Of a DNA stretch of 64,000 nucleotides, positions 23,976-35,712 are shown piece after piece. Source of the DNA: Lichenostomus cassidix (lineage: Eukaryota > Chordata > Aves > Passeriformes > Meliphagidae). The notes under the pieces are model-generated. The model was not told the origin of the DNA, ran no database searches, and was given only the letters and a program-made list of their open reading frames with translations. The position numbers and the translations under genes were made by a program. The DNA is taken from assembly GCA_008360975.2 (NCBI GenBank), contig CM039192.1, positions 9,826,194 through 9,890,193 on the forward strand, given 5' to 3'. Position 1 is the stretch's first letter. Each line of letters starts with the position of its first letter.

Positions 23976-25740
23976 CTTATTTTGTGGAAGCCAAATCTCA
24001 TTAATGGCAATCTGCTGCCCATCTTTTAATTAGCCAAAGAACTGGTGACACTTCACAACCACAGCAGTGGCAATAAAGTAACATTGTAATATAAAATAAG
24101 GTGAAGTGTCCAGCAGAATAGAAAGCCCACATTTAGCTGCATTAGTCTACTGACTGGATTCTCATTTTATATAGGGAATTGTTGTATCTATTTTTTCTAT
24201 GCCCCAAGTACACAAAAAGTTAATATTTTTAACTTCTGAAATATCTTCACTGTTAGCTAACTTGGAGATTTGAAGTGACACAGATTTCAAACTAAGTGTG
24301 CAATCTTTTTTTCTATAGTCTGCATTACTTGGATTGAATGTAAATACTAACTGATCTTGTAATGAAACTATACGGTAAGATTTATAAAATTGTTCCAAAT
24401 ATTTAAAGACACTACCTTTTTTCTGGCAAAATTTTCAGGCCCATAGACTGTGGTATGCATGGCTTGCTATTAATTAAAAATTTTGTCGCATAATCTTCCA
24501 ATTTGTGTGCTGATTTTATCAGGTGCCGGAAAAATTGTATTATTTAGGTTGTATATTGCTTGATATAAGGACTTCTCTCCCTTTCGGTTTATACAATACT
24601 GTGTTCTATAGGGATTCATAAACAATTTGTGCTGCAATCATTTTCCACTTATTTCACTTTGTTTTATAGAATACATTTTATGCTGCAGTTTCAGCATATG
24701 TCTTTGTGATTCAGTAAACCCACCTAGTCCAGAATCAATACTTACATTTTCCTTCCCCATAATAGTAAAGGGCATATAAAATGCATGAGACAAAGTAAGC
24801 TCTTTCTAAAGATATAGATTAAAACTGAAACTGCACTTAGAAATGTGAAAAATTGAATGAAGAGTTTGGAGTCTGGGACAATCGTCTGTGATATAGAGGA
24901 AATATCGAAGACTGTCAGAAAGTATCAGAGCACGGTGATAGCAGCACTAACCAATGCCATTGCCCTGCTTGTCTGCAATCGATTGCTGATGAAGTAATTG
25001 CTTATTTTGTCTACTGTTAACTCTAGAAATCTTTTATTGTAGCAGTGCAGGATAAAGTGTACTTATAAACAGGAGAAATGAAAGTCTGTTTCACGTGTGT
25101 CTTCCGTGAACCATAACCAGTGAACATATGTACCATCAATGGTGTTGAGAGCTCTGAGCTCAGCAATAAATCCAGTGCTAATGGCATCTGAATTGGATGT
25201 TGGGAGTTATGGTAATTCATGTTACCTCTATCATGGTTTACCTGTGTTCACAGTACAAATCCTATACATGCTTTTCCTGAATTTTTGACTCACCCTAAAA
25301 TGTAACAGTGAAGATAGATCCTGGTTTTGGAAAACGATAAAGGTAATTTGTGGACTGAAGACATGCATTTCTTTAGAGGAGTTTGAAGGTGCTTTATACA
25401 ATGAAACATCTGAATCTTTCCTTCTTAGCATTTATACAGTAAATATGCACGAAAAGATAAGTATGGACATGTCAATTGGATATTCTGGGGTACAACTCTG
25501 TAATGGATATTTTACAACATCCTTTCAAACTTAACTTTGCTTTATAACTAATAAAAAATAAGAGATCAAATAGTAAAGATATACCTTCCAAAATAAGTAA
25601 AATGTCAGAAGACAAAAACATTTGCTAAAAGCATTTTGAAAGTCTGTATGGTACTAGACTGAGAACTGTGGTTCTTCTGGGCTGTTTTACTGCAGTCAGC
25701 TTGTAAGGAAATCTTATTTCATTCCCTTTACAAGAATTAA

Positions 25741-25960
25741 AAAGACACTGGGCTGTTGAAGAGAGTTAGGTCTGAAGGCCAGCTGGTCCCCAAGAATGGC
25801 CTGACCTAGTCATAGAAAAGTGAATTACAGAAACCACTGGTGAGGGAGTACTCAGTGACATGCTGTTGCTTTAAAACACCATTTGGTTGTGTATATAAGT
25901 GTTGTTTTTAGTACGGGTGGGCAATAAAGGCTGGTTTGTACAGAAAATTCTTGGAAAGGT
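25741..25960 (+). other. TATA and AATAAA pair, possible LTR remnant
   Basis: GTATATAAG at 25891-25899 lies about 25 bases upstream of AATAAA at 25923-25928, followed by GGCTGGTTTGT. A compact TATA-to-poly(A)-signal arrangement is typical of the U3-R part of retroviral LTRs. No LTR ends, internal region or target duplication are visible, and the sequence matches no LTR I recall. In AT-rich DNA both words are common, so this is weak. Confidence 0.15.
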
Positions 25961-28900
25961 AACTACCACTCAGTTCAACTGTCTCTGGATATGACAAACA
26001 TGATGTTCAGTTGGAGATATGCATGCTGGTATAATTGAGGTTTTCCTTCAGTCCCTGGGGTTAGAGTTGTTCCATGACTAATATCCCAGAATGGCAGTCC
26101 TCATTTTTAACTGACTGCAGTATTTTATGACAATAAAGTCATTGAAGCAATTGCTTTTCTGGCCTATGACCATGATCAAAATCTTCTTTCTTTTCTCAAG
26201 TAAAATATACCCATGACCACCTATTAATTTTGCTTGTGTCAAGCTCTTGCAAATATTATTAAAGAACCCAAGCAATAGTCTCAAGCAGAGATTAGTTAGT
26301 CAGGATGAGTTCTTTAAACTGTCATTGTAACATCTATTCTTGGTATTGCAAAATTCAGGCCGAACCAGGCCTCTTCTCATTAGATTTGTCAGGTATGTGT
26401 TGAGCCTCAGAGAATGGTAGTTTGCATGAAAACAGGATATTTCCCTATGTGCACGCTTGTATTCCATGTCCTACATACTGTGGTGTGGTATTGTCTTCCA
26501 GAGAGTTACCTCTGATGGACAGGATTAGGGGAAATCCTTGTTTCTTTGGTGATTTTCAAACACTATCAGACAATGATGCCAACTAAGAGTGAATTAATGA
26601 GATATTGGAGCCTAGCAAGTAGAAAGTGGCTTTAAATAACCCTGATTAGCCTTTCCTCAGTTCCTTAGATCGCAGGCAAGGCTTGAGCAACAACAAAGAC
26701 CCCACACTCACACTTTTTATTAGTTTGGTGGAAAAAGAGTGTGCTTTTCAGAGGGTGTTAATTAAAAGATTTAGGTCCATTCACACTGCCCATATCCCTT
26801 GTTTCATCTTTCCCTCCTTTTTGTGTAGTTTGTTTGCCATGTGAGAGGTAGAACTGCTGTTATGACAGAAAATGTTGACTTTTAAAGAGTTCGCTCAGAT
26901 CTTATCTGTGAGAAAAATATAAGCTGTAATTGAGCATATGAGTTTCACTTTTTATGTGATGGCTTCATTAGACATGAACTTTTCTTTTAAGTAATTTAAA
27001 ATGTCTTTCAGTCTTTTCAAAACAAGTTTTCACCTCTTTTCTGTCTTTCTCAAGGGATATGTCCCCCACATCTTGGTAGTTGCTACATTTTGCCTCATCT
27101 GTAAATAAATAAAATAAAAATCTTCAAACCCTTTAATCATAAAGCTGTGCTTTTATAAACCTTAAGCACAGCAAAATCACTGTATCAGCCTCTTCTGGTT
27201 ATATGAAATTCAGAGTGTACAGACTGTGTTCAGCCAAGAAATTTTTCAGGATCTCAGAAATATAGAAAAGTGTATTTTAAGTATCTGGAACTTGAGTAAA
27301 TGATTTAATTGCAAAATTATCTGCTGTGTTTCAGGACTGTTTTAAAAAATATTTGCATGTACCATCTCATGCCTTTTTCCCAAGTGAGATAGACTGTATT
27401 TATTTGTCTGATTCAGCCAAAAATTTTGCAGCTTACCAAAAATCCCTCAAACAAACATGTAGAAGCAGAAGACAATAGAACACTCAGATTCTGTTGTGAT
27501 GGTCAAATTCTGAATCCGAATTGTAGTCAATGAAACCATGGGGATATGAGCAAATGAAAAATACATTTGATTTCACCATAATTTCTTGCTTACAAATTTT
27601 TTTCTTTTAAGACTGTATTTCAGATATATGTAACCTTTTTTAATTGTAATGTGAAACTCATCATACATGGACAGAGCATGACTTGGTGCTGAGAAAAATC
27701 CTTTGTGCTCACCTTTAAAATTGTTTTATACAAAATGGGATGTAAAAGGCTAAATGAGGGCTCACTCTTTCTTGAGAAGTATATGTGCTGGGTGTGAGAC
27801 TGTTCTACTGCAGTCTCTGAGATGTGTAGTCCCTCTCTAATAGCTTTGAAATATTTTCCATAAAATTGTTTGATCTCCCCTCTCAGTATGGGAAGGTGAG
27901 GATACTGGTGGGGCATTTGAGAGGAAGAGAGGGAATTCTGGGTTTTTTTTATTAAAAAACTAATAGACGGTTAATTATTGCTGCATGCTTTCACTGGCAA
28001 ACATCTACAGCACACTTTAAAAAAGAAAAAAGGAAAGGGTGATTGCTGCTTGTTAATGGACTCTGCTATTTTACAGCACTGTAGTCGAGCAGCCACCTAC
28101 AGTTCATCCTTATGTTAATACTAACGTTACCAGTTTTAACATTATATGCCTCTTTCCACTGGCCCCTGTTGGAACCAACAGCCTACGGCAAGTGCTGTAC
28201 TGCCTTTTACTTAATTGCTTCTTAAAGCTACCAGTGAATTACATTAAGTGTAATTTCATTGTCGTTGGATCTTGGTGAGTTTGAGGTGGCACGTTTGCCA
28301 TGGGAGTTCTTTTTCTCTGGTTCAGTGGCTATATCCGGGTGGGATGCATTTCTCCTGGAGTAATCCAGGAGAATCTTTCCTTTGAAGAGGAACAGATGTA
28401 GATTTACATATCTGGAGGTCTCTGGCCTCTGATGAGATTAGTTGGTGTTTTTAAACCCTACTGGAAGGTGCATATTTAATAAATGCCTAAAGCAAGCCTG
28501 TGTGAAATGGCTGGGCCCTGGGAGACTTTGAATGAGAGGAGAGGAGGAGATGTCAAGTTGCACATTGTGGCACCATCATAATCACTGCTGAAAATAGGCC
28601 AACACTTGAAATAACAAATAGATTCAGATTCTGTTGTAAACGCAGTAAAGAAAAAATGGACAAGGGAGCTGCCTCAAAAGCCTTTAAGTTTAAATTTCAA
28701 CTGATCGTTTTGTTTCTAATTTCCTAATAATCAGAGAGACATGAAAATGTAAAGGTTTAAAATCTGGCAATCTCCCTGCCCCCTGTCAAATAATCTGTGC
28801 TTTTTTCACACGCTTATTTAGGCATGGTAACAGCATGCCTTGCCATAGAAATTAGTATTTTTGCTTTATTGAAAGAGTGTATTTTGAGATGGAGGGGAGG

Positions 28901-29264
28901 TAAAGCTGGAGATAAATAAACTTCCATGAGAAAGAATAAGCCTATTTGACAGCAGACTTTCTGTTCTTTTAAATAGAAAATAAGTGTGAAACAGAAGTTA
29001 AGAACTGAACATCAAACACTTCTCTTGGTGTGCTGTCCCTTGCAGTAGCTATGTCATATATAATGCTACCATGGTAAAACTACAGTAATGCATCCTCATT
29101 ACTGCTGGTTTGGATCCACATCCCACAATGATTTTTGGTTGTACTCACAGCATTTGAAATTGTCCAGAGCTTTGTAAACGCCTTATAATCTCATCCCCCT
29201 TCCTTTTCTTTCACCTCTTTTCAGTTTCTCACAAGATTTTTATTTTCTCTTAGAAGCTCATCAT
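25961..29264. other. Gene-free AT-rich DNA
   Basis: No gene is supportable; the longest frame is a 98-codon minus-strand frame at 27620-27916 without recognisable features. The word CAGATTCTGTTGT occurs twice, near 27485 and near 28625, which hints at shared repeat ancestry. The rest shows scattered homopolymers only. Confidence 0.55.
27501..27550 (-). repeat. Palindromic repeat copy
   Basis: GGTCAAATTCTGAATC followed by TGTAGTCAATGAAACCATGG corresponds to the GGCCAAATTCTGATC... and GAAGTCAATGG words of the old amniote repeat. GGTCAAATTC is the reverse complement of the GAATTTGACC edge seen at about 2135-2144, so this copy is in the opposite orientation to that one. Confidence 0.4.
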
Positions 29265-29928
29265 TTGTGTCACACTCTGCTGCCTGCCTGTTCCAGCCCG
29301 TGTTGCACTGCAGGCTGTGTAGCACCATTGCCCGAGAGCTGCGGTGTGCTGGCAGAGCTGTTACCCAGCCACCTTCATCTCCTCCCGCATCCTGCCCCTG
29401 CTATCCCAGCACTTCCCTCTTTCCCACTGGATGCGACTACACCCTGGCAGGCAGCTCTCTTCTCTGCCCCGAGTCCCCCATCCCCTGCAATGCCATCTGC
29501 TCCCTCCTGTCGTGTACAGCACGACTCCTTACTGCTGCTGCCCACAGCATGGCTCTGCCACTGTCACCTACACTGCTCCTTTGCCACACCTTTTCAGAGA
29601 GTTTGCTCCTGTCCCACCATCCAGAGATTTCTGTCTGTCCTCTGTCATCTGCATCACCTCAGTATTGCCACTGAAATGTCAGTGCACATTAAAATTTCTG
29701 GGGCTCGGGTGTTTTATTATTTCAGGGTGCCTTGCCATAGCTGGATGCCACAGAGAGGGTGGCAGCAGTTCTTCCAGAGGTACTGCAGGTCTCAGCCAAA
29801 GCCTGCAAGCGACACTGTTAATCCCTCACGTGAAAGGGCAAAAAGCTAAAAGAATACAAGACTCTGCTGAGATTAACAGAGAAACAAACAGAGCCCAGTG
29901 TAACAAAAGAAGGTGCTCAGATCTGTAG
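29265..29928. other. Pyrimidine-rich, GC-richer block with long overlapping frames
   Basis: From about 29270 to 29660 the plus strand is rich in C and T with few CpGs. Two 194-codon frames (29265-29849 and 29344-29928) and a third frame of 135 codons overlap in different registers. Their conceptual products are Cys-, Pro-, Ser- and Leu-rich with no recognisable domain, as expected from a pyrimidine-rich strand lacking stop codons. I see no codon-level structure favouring one frame. A non-coding exon or an old retroposed sequence remains possible. Confidence 0.4.
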
Positions 29929-32900
29929 ATAAGGAGCTTTTGGAGGCCTCTGAGCAAGGACCCTGTTTAACTCCCTGCAGAGCACCAAAGGATATGCAGG
30001 CCTCAGGGACAGAGCGGCAGGAGAGATGAAACAGCAAGAGTTAAGACAAGGAGACTGTTCCCTGCCTGAACTGCATTTTTCAACTTCCAGCTAAATTTTA
30101 TTGCGTGGTTAGAACCAGTTCCTGTTCCGAACCTGGTTTAATTTCATTCTGGAAATGAGACCATCTACTATGTAGACACACTATTATTACCTTCCAGCAT
30201 CTAGTGATAATTGCCCAGATGGGTACAAACCATATTTTATTGTTACTTTTGTTTGGTTAAACTTAGGAGAGGGACTGCTTGCCATTGGGCTCCGAGCAGG
30301 AAAGCACTTTATAGTGTTTGTAAGCAGTATCTTTGCCAGTGATGATGAAAGCAACACAAAATTGCTTTTGGAGAAAATTTACTCTTGGGCTGAAACACAG
30401 CCCAAGGCCTATATATAATTTGTGTCCTTTAAAGCTTTATTTTTGAGGCCTGAGACTGATGGTGTAGACTTGGTGCAGTGGAAAATATTCCTTTGGGGAC
30501 TCAGTCCTTGGCTATTTTTCAGGGAAAACTCCCAATTGTTTTCAATGTGCAAATACCACAAAGGCCCTATTTTGAGTTCTCTTTCATTAGATTGCAAAAC
30601 TGTTTCAATTATATCCTATGGATTTCACAGGCATGTAACTTCCTGAACACCCACATTGAGGAAAGAAAGGTTTCATGTTTGGATCTCTGTTTTGCTAACA
30701 TACCAGCAAACAAAACCCCACAAGACCACATAGGACAGCTACAACATGAGTATTATTCTAAGAAATAGTCAACATTTGTCAGCCCTGACCGCATGGTGAC
30801 AACTGAATTTAGCACACTATTCCTTGTCCTTGGAATAAAAGGTTACCTAGGGAAAGCTTAGTTAGTAAATGACTGTTGACTTTGCCTTTTTCTAAACTTT
30901 CTTATTATAGACAGCTTCCCAGGCAGAAAAAAAAAACCCAAAAAACAACTGTGTGAGATAAAAGTAGATATAAAATTAAACAAACTAACTAAAAGACATT
31001 AAAAAACCTCACATCAGCATGGTAGTACTAGATTGTCTGCTAGATAGAAAAAATAAAGAAATACTGGATTGGAAAACAGTGGCATTCATAGTACTTGTCT
31101 AATGGACTATGCAGCAATAGGTACTTAAGGTGGAAAAAATCCCCCATAGCATCTGGTCTCATCTATAAGTCTTCTAATAGTTTGCTGAAGTACTGCTTAA
31201 GTACTTCAAGAAATCTGAAACATTATGGTATTCAAAATGACATTCATTTCATGGGTGATTAGACAAGCTCCTTTTCTAGAGATGCCACTGTATTACCAGC
31301 ATTTGGACTTTGGATAGAAATCCCTGTGGGCTTACTGCTGCTTCCCTTGTATGTAATCAGATGCTCTCTTTCTTCTCCTCTGCAAATGATTAAATACTCT
31401 TGTACACAGCGTATCTGTAGGCTTGCTGAACTTTTGGCAAGTTTGTGTTAAGTCAGAATATGTTCTCTCATCGGAACACCTGTGTGCTGTCCCTGCACTG
31501 TGGGCTGCCCACACAGGGCCCTGGTTCCCTAAACCTCTGCTCACGTGTCTTTGTCAGCTCAATTGTGACCAAACAACAGGCACCTCACATGACTGTACTC
31601 ATCACTATTAAGGGCTTTAAATTTTTGCAGTCTTTTCCCACTTTAACCCCGCTTTGAAAACCTAGTCCTCCTCCTTGACAATTGCTATGGGATAAGGACC
31701 AGCTGCCATACAGGAGGTATTTTCCACAAGCCTCTCCTTTTTCACAGCCTTCTGCCTTTTGGTTAGCACTGGGGTTTGTTGCTGTATCAGATAAAATAAA
31801 TCTTCCAGAACCCATCTGTCTGTGTGCTAAGACTGATTCTTTAGTCTCTTTCACGTATAGTCCATAATTTTGGGAGTTATTTTGCCCGTTCAGACAGTTT
31901 CATCTGAAATTTTCCTGATTTTCAGGAATCTAACCTTCACAGAGTCCTTTCTCAGGTTCTTTAGTACTGTTTGGGCACTGATGACAACCAAAGAAGTAAA
32001 AGAGTCCGTGTTATAGATGGTCCAAGATCATTCTCTCTCTAGTATCACTAGAAACAATTTGGTGGACAAGCTGTTCTTCCTTTGCTCCATCAGAATTGCG
32101 GTGTTATTTTCCCCTATTTCAGGGAAGTATAATTTTTCAAGATTTTTATCCTGGGCCTTTTTTATTCCTGCAGCTAGATTACTGTCTTTTGATAACACTG
32201 AAAAGAAAAATAGATGCCTGTCACTAGTTTTTTTTCTGTAGCTTTATTTCTTTAGATAACAAACAAGTGAATGTTCATACCATATTTAACTTACAAGATT
32301 TACTTATTGGAAACTTCCAAATTGCAGCATTTAAAAGTTTCTAGCTAACTTGTCCTTGTTTCTCATCTCTAGTATATCTATCTCTTTTGTTGTGTGTAAG
32401 TAATAGTGGCTTGTTCCCCATTAGTAACACACACCATGTATCTGCAGAATGATGTGGCTGGGTTAGTTTCACCACAGCAGCTTCTATTTTTGATATTTCT
32501 TGAGTTTTTTATAAGGCAATGACTATTGTGTTCAATATTCCCATGTACCCTTATGCTCTGCTCTCTATATGCTGTCCTGCTGACATTTCCTTGGGATGTT
32601 CCTTAATTAAATCACTATGACTTATGGCATCATAAGACTGGCTTTCCCCTGAACTCTTTTTTGTAAGTTTTTAAATTTTTACCCTAAATTTTCAGAAGTC
32701 ATACTTTTTAAATTTTATGTTTCTTTTCATGTCTTATCCTTTTCTCGCTTTTAAATTCTGTGTTGGTTGTAATAGGTTCTCCCCAGCTTTGCAGAATTTT
32801 TAAATTAAAAAGCCATGTATGTTTGCACTGAACACGACACAGGGCTCAGTTCCTGTGAATTTATCATGTGCTCTACTTGTGAAATCACCATGTGTCTGTC

Positions 32901-34009
32901 TAAATTAAGCTTTCTTATCAGTATCTATTCTCTTAAAATACATATCTAAATATGTCCAAAACATACACAATATTTTTTCATAGTCTTTTTCTATAAAATC
33001 TCTATAATTCTCTTTAAAAATTGCCTGCAAGCCTACCCCTCTGGATTGCTCCCTGCAGCCCAGCTCCCCTTGCCCAGGACCAGGCTGTGCAGGGAAGCCC
33101 TGGGAGGTCACTTCATAGGGCTACCCATGGAGGAGGTGAACCAAAAGGGCTGTGCTGTGTGTTTGGCTGTGAATTTCAGTGAGAAGCTGGTTCTGACAGC
33201 TGCAAATCTCATGTACCATATCTTAAGGATGCTTTCTCAGTACTGAGCTCTGGAGCAAAATGTGATCTGAATTTCCGTGGAAAAGGAGCAGTCTTAGATT
33301 TCTCCTTCCTCTATGCTCAGCAGCAAACCTGCCTGGTCTGCTCTGTTGCTCGGGACCTGGTCAGATCCATATTCTTAAGAGTTTGGGAGGATGAGTGTGA
33401 TTTTATGTTTATATCATCAAAACTTTAACTGAAGTTATACAGTCTGATCTATTAGCTTCTTACTTGCAAGCTGGAGTTGAACTGTATCAGTGTAGTAATG
33501 GACAATATCTGTGTTTATTACACACTTGAATTGTCTTTCTTTAACCCTCAGAACATGAAACACAAGGTACTTCCCTGTGCTGAAACTGGGAATGAGTGCC
33601 AGATCTTCCACCAAATCCTTGGAACAATTCTTGACTTTTTCTTTTTTAAATTTGGTATTCTTAGTAAGCAAAAGTGTGAATTTCCACTGTTATTTTTTTC
33701 TCTCTTTGATTAAAAAAAAAAAGGAAGGAGTAAAATAATAAATGTTTTATAAAGCTTAAAAAATATCTTTCACTACCTGTGAAACACAGATGTGGAAAAT
33801 AATTGTGGTTTAGCCACCAGCTCCTTGTTAACTCCCACTCCCCAAGTGGGATGGTGGACAGAATTGAGGGAAATGAAAGGAGTAAAATTCACGTGTTGAG
33901 ACAAAGATAGTTTAATGTTCTGCTCTGAAAGATATTACGGAAATTATCTGATGTTTTTAATTAAAAACCCTTATTTTGTATTCACTGAAATCATGTACAA
34001 ATAGTCACT

Positions 34010-34046
34010 ACTTCCATTGCTGTCAGTGGCAAAAATTTTGTGGTCC
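34010..34046 (+). repeat. Possible palindromic repeat copy
   Basis: TTCCATTGCTGTCAGTGGCA followed by AAAATTTTGTGG resembles the CCCATTGACGTCAGTGGGA...AATTTTG block of the old amniote repeat. The central CATTGCTGTCAGTG keeps an imperfect palindrome. Confidence 0.35.
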
Positions 34047-34162
34047 ACAACTACACAGACAATCTACAATATAGTTGCCAGAAATAAATGCATGGACTAA
34101 CTTCAGTTGGGTAGTAGAAGAGAGGTGTTTGTGCTTTCTCTAAAATCAGTTGAGATTGATTT

Positions 34163-34196
34163 TGTAATTATAATTAATATTGTAATTGTAATTATA
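34163..34196. repeat. TAATTA-rich palindromic AT tract
   Basis: The tract consists of repeated TAATTATAATTA and GTAATTGTAATTATA words that can fold on themselves. Each TAATTA is also a homeodomain-type core, so a cluster of such sites is present by sequence alone. Low-complexity origin is the simpler reading. Confidence 0.5.
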
Positions 34197-35110
34197 GTGG
34201 GCACAAGATTGGGCCTAAAGATCACAAAATGTGGTCATTGCTGTTGTCTGTGAAATCTGCAATGAATCTTATTATCAAAGTCACACAAGCCCTTTTCTGC
34301 CTCTCCTGCTAAGGCCTGTGCTATGCATGTGCCCACACCAAGAGCCAGCCACAGTTCCCATTCCACAGCTGCTCTCTGCACCCTCACTAAGCTGTTCAGC
34401 TCTCATACTCAAAAGACCTGCATCATGTAAATCAGGGAACAAACCTGGAAATCATTTTTCAGCAGCTATGATTCAGAGTTACCCTCTGAAAGCAGAAAAA
34501 AGAGGAACAAATGGACAGAATGGCAAGAGGAGTGACATCAGTCCTGAGGGAAGGCACAGTGTGTGATGAGTGCCTGTCTGGTGTGCAGGTCTCTGGGCAC
34601 TCAACTTTTGGAAGATCTCTGAAGCATTTCCCGACCTGTGACTAAACCAATGCTTAACATCTCTTGGTCTTTATCCACTCCCTGTCTTACCTATCTGGGT
34701 GGCAGGACATCCCTCTGCAGACAGCTCTGCTGGGGGATGGATGTGCTATTGCAAGTGCTCTCTGCAAGTGCCATTCCTTCTTGTGGGAATTGCTTCATGG
34801 TGATAGTTCAAAGCATGAACTCTCTCTGATTCTTTACTTCTAAATCATACCTGTTAACAAGACATGTTTAGTAAATTGGTAAAGCAGAAGTGTTCGGGTC
34901 TATTAATAAGGTCACCTATACTTGAATGAAATTCACTCAAATGTGAAGCTATCACAAGAGCAATGAATCTTTTGAGTCTTCTAAATAGGTCTTGAGCTCC
35001 ATTTGCATACATGTTTATGGAAAATATGAAGTTCCATGTAATTACAAGTCACATTATGGAAACTATACCTGAATAAATGATATGTGAAAAGTGGCACTGC
35101 TTGGCATCTT

Positions 35111-35150
35111 CCAAGGTGTCTGCAATTCTAATCCAATCCAGACACCTTGG
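35111..35150. repeat. Perfect 12-bp inverted repeat
   Basis: CCAAGGTGTCTG (35111-35122) and CAGACACCTTGG (35139-35150) are exact reverse complements around a 16-base loop. Each arm holds AGGTGT, a T-box half-site core, and GTCT/AGAC, a SMAD half-site, so the arrangement gives mirrored sites. It could instead be a small hairpin or a remnant of a fold-back repeat. The pairing is certain; a role is not. Confidence 0.6.
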
Positions 35151-35538
35151 GTTCATGAAAAGTAATTTTGTATTCAGTTATATGAGTAAATGCAACTTAA
35201 ATGTATTTGCATTGAATTCATTCAAACATCCAACAATCCTTGCTTTGAAAAGAAGAGCAGTGGTGACTATTTGCAGGCTTAGATTTAGGAAACCCTTTCT
35301 TGAATCACAGGCAGAGACACTAGAGTTGGAATTACCCTGAGTAGCACATGGGTAACCCCTTCTCACATTTCCTGTCTTATTTTTCCCACACACAAACAGC
35401 TTTGGCTGGAGTGAAGTCCAAGAATGAATTAAAAGAAAAAAATCCCTGGTATTCAAAGTTGAAGTGCAGATTTTATGCAGGCTTTTTTTTTTTTTTACCT
35501 TTCTGGCAACTCCCTCTATACATGTTAACCTACATAAG
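35151..35538. other. Gene-free DNA with T14 tract
   Basis: This short stretch holds a T14 run (35483-35496) and parts of two unsupported frames on opposite strands. The 121-codon plus-strand frame 35348-35713 runs on into the LTR fragment and is therefore not a gene. Confidence 0.5.
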
Positions 35539-35712
35539 TGTCCTGGTTTGGGCTGGGAAAGTGTTAAGTTTCCTCTTAGCAGCTGGTACAGGACTATGTT
35601 TTGGATTTAGTAAGAGAATGATGGTGACAACACAGTTCTATTTAGTAATTTTTCTGTTTCATATTTTGGTGTTAGTTTGGTGCGTTTTGTTAGTGATTCT
35701 ATCTGGGCTGTA
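35539..35712 (+). mobile_element. Fragment of an avian ERVL-type LTR
   Basis: The element starts with TGTCCTGGTTT and continues with AGCTGGTACAG (35581-35591) and GTTTTGGATTTAGTA (35598-35612), in the order of the 5' part of an LTR that is abundant in songbirds and other birds. The first 100 bases match my recalled consensus well; similarity fades after about 35640. The 3' part of the LTR, its poly(A) signal and any internal retroviral region are absent, so it is a truncated solo fragment with no coding capacity. No target duplication is visible. This is the main clue to the host lineage. The exact subfamily is not known to me. Confidence 0.75.

Larger units (their letters stand above)
19762..25740. 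other. Gene-free DNA
   Basis: The plus-strand frame 19730-20059 (109 codons) has a GC-rich start and no recognisable domain, and I do not call it a gene. A short (TG)7 tract lies at about 20903-20916. TTGATCTT words are repeated at about 23501-23538. Otherwise the stretch is ordinary AT-rich DNA apart from the AT tract and repeat remnants listed separately. Confidence 0.55.
29929..35110. other. Gene-free AT-rich DNA
   Basis: No gene is supportable. Frames of up to 111 codons (34231-34566) lack recognisable features. A small perfect hairpin (TTCCTGA, 3-base loop, TCAGGAA) lies at 31912-31928. A modest GC-richer patch lies at about 33030-33130. The repeats at about 34.0-34.2 kb are listed separately. 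Confidence 0.55.

Noticed and set aside
29265..29928. Two overlapping 194-codon frames as a gene
   Set aside because: They lie in different registers of a pyrimidine-rich strand with few stop codons, and the products have no recognisable domain.
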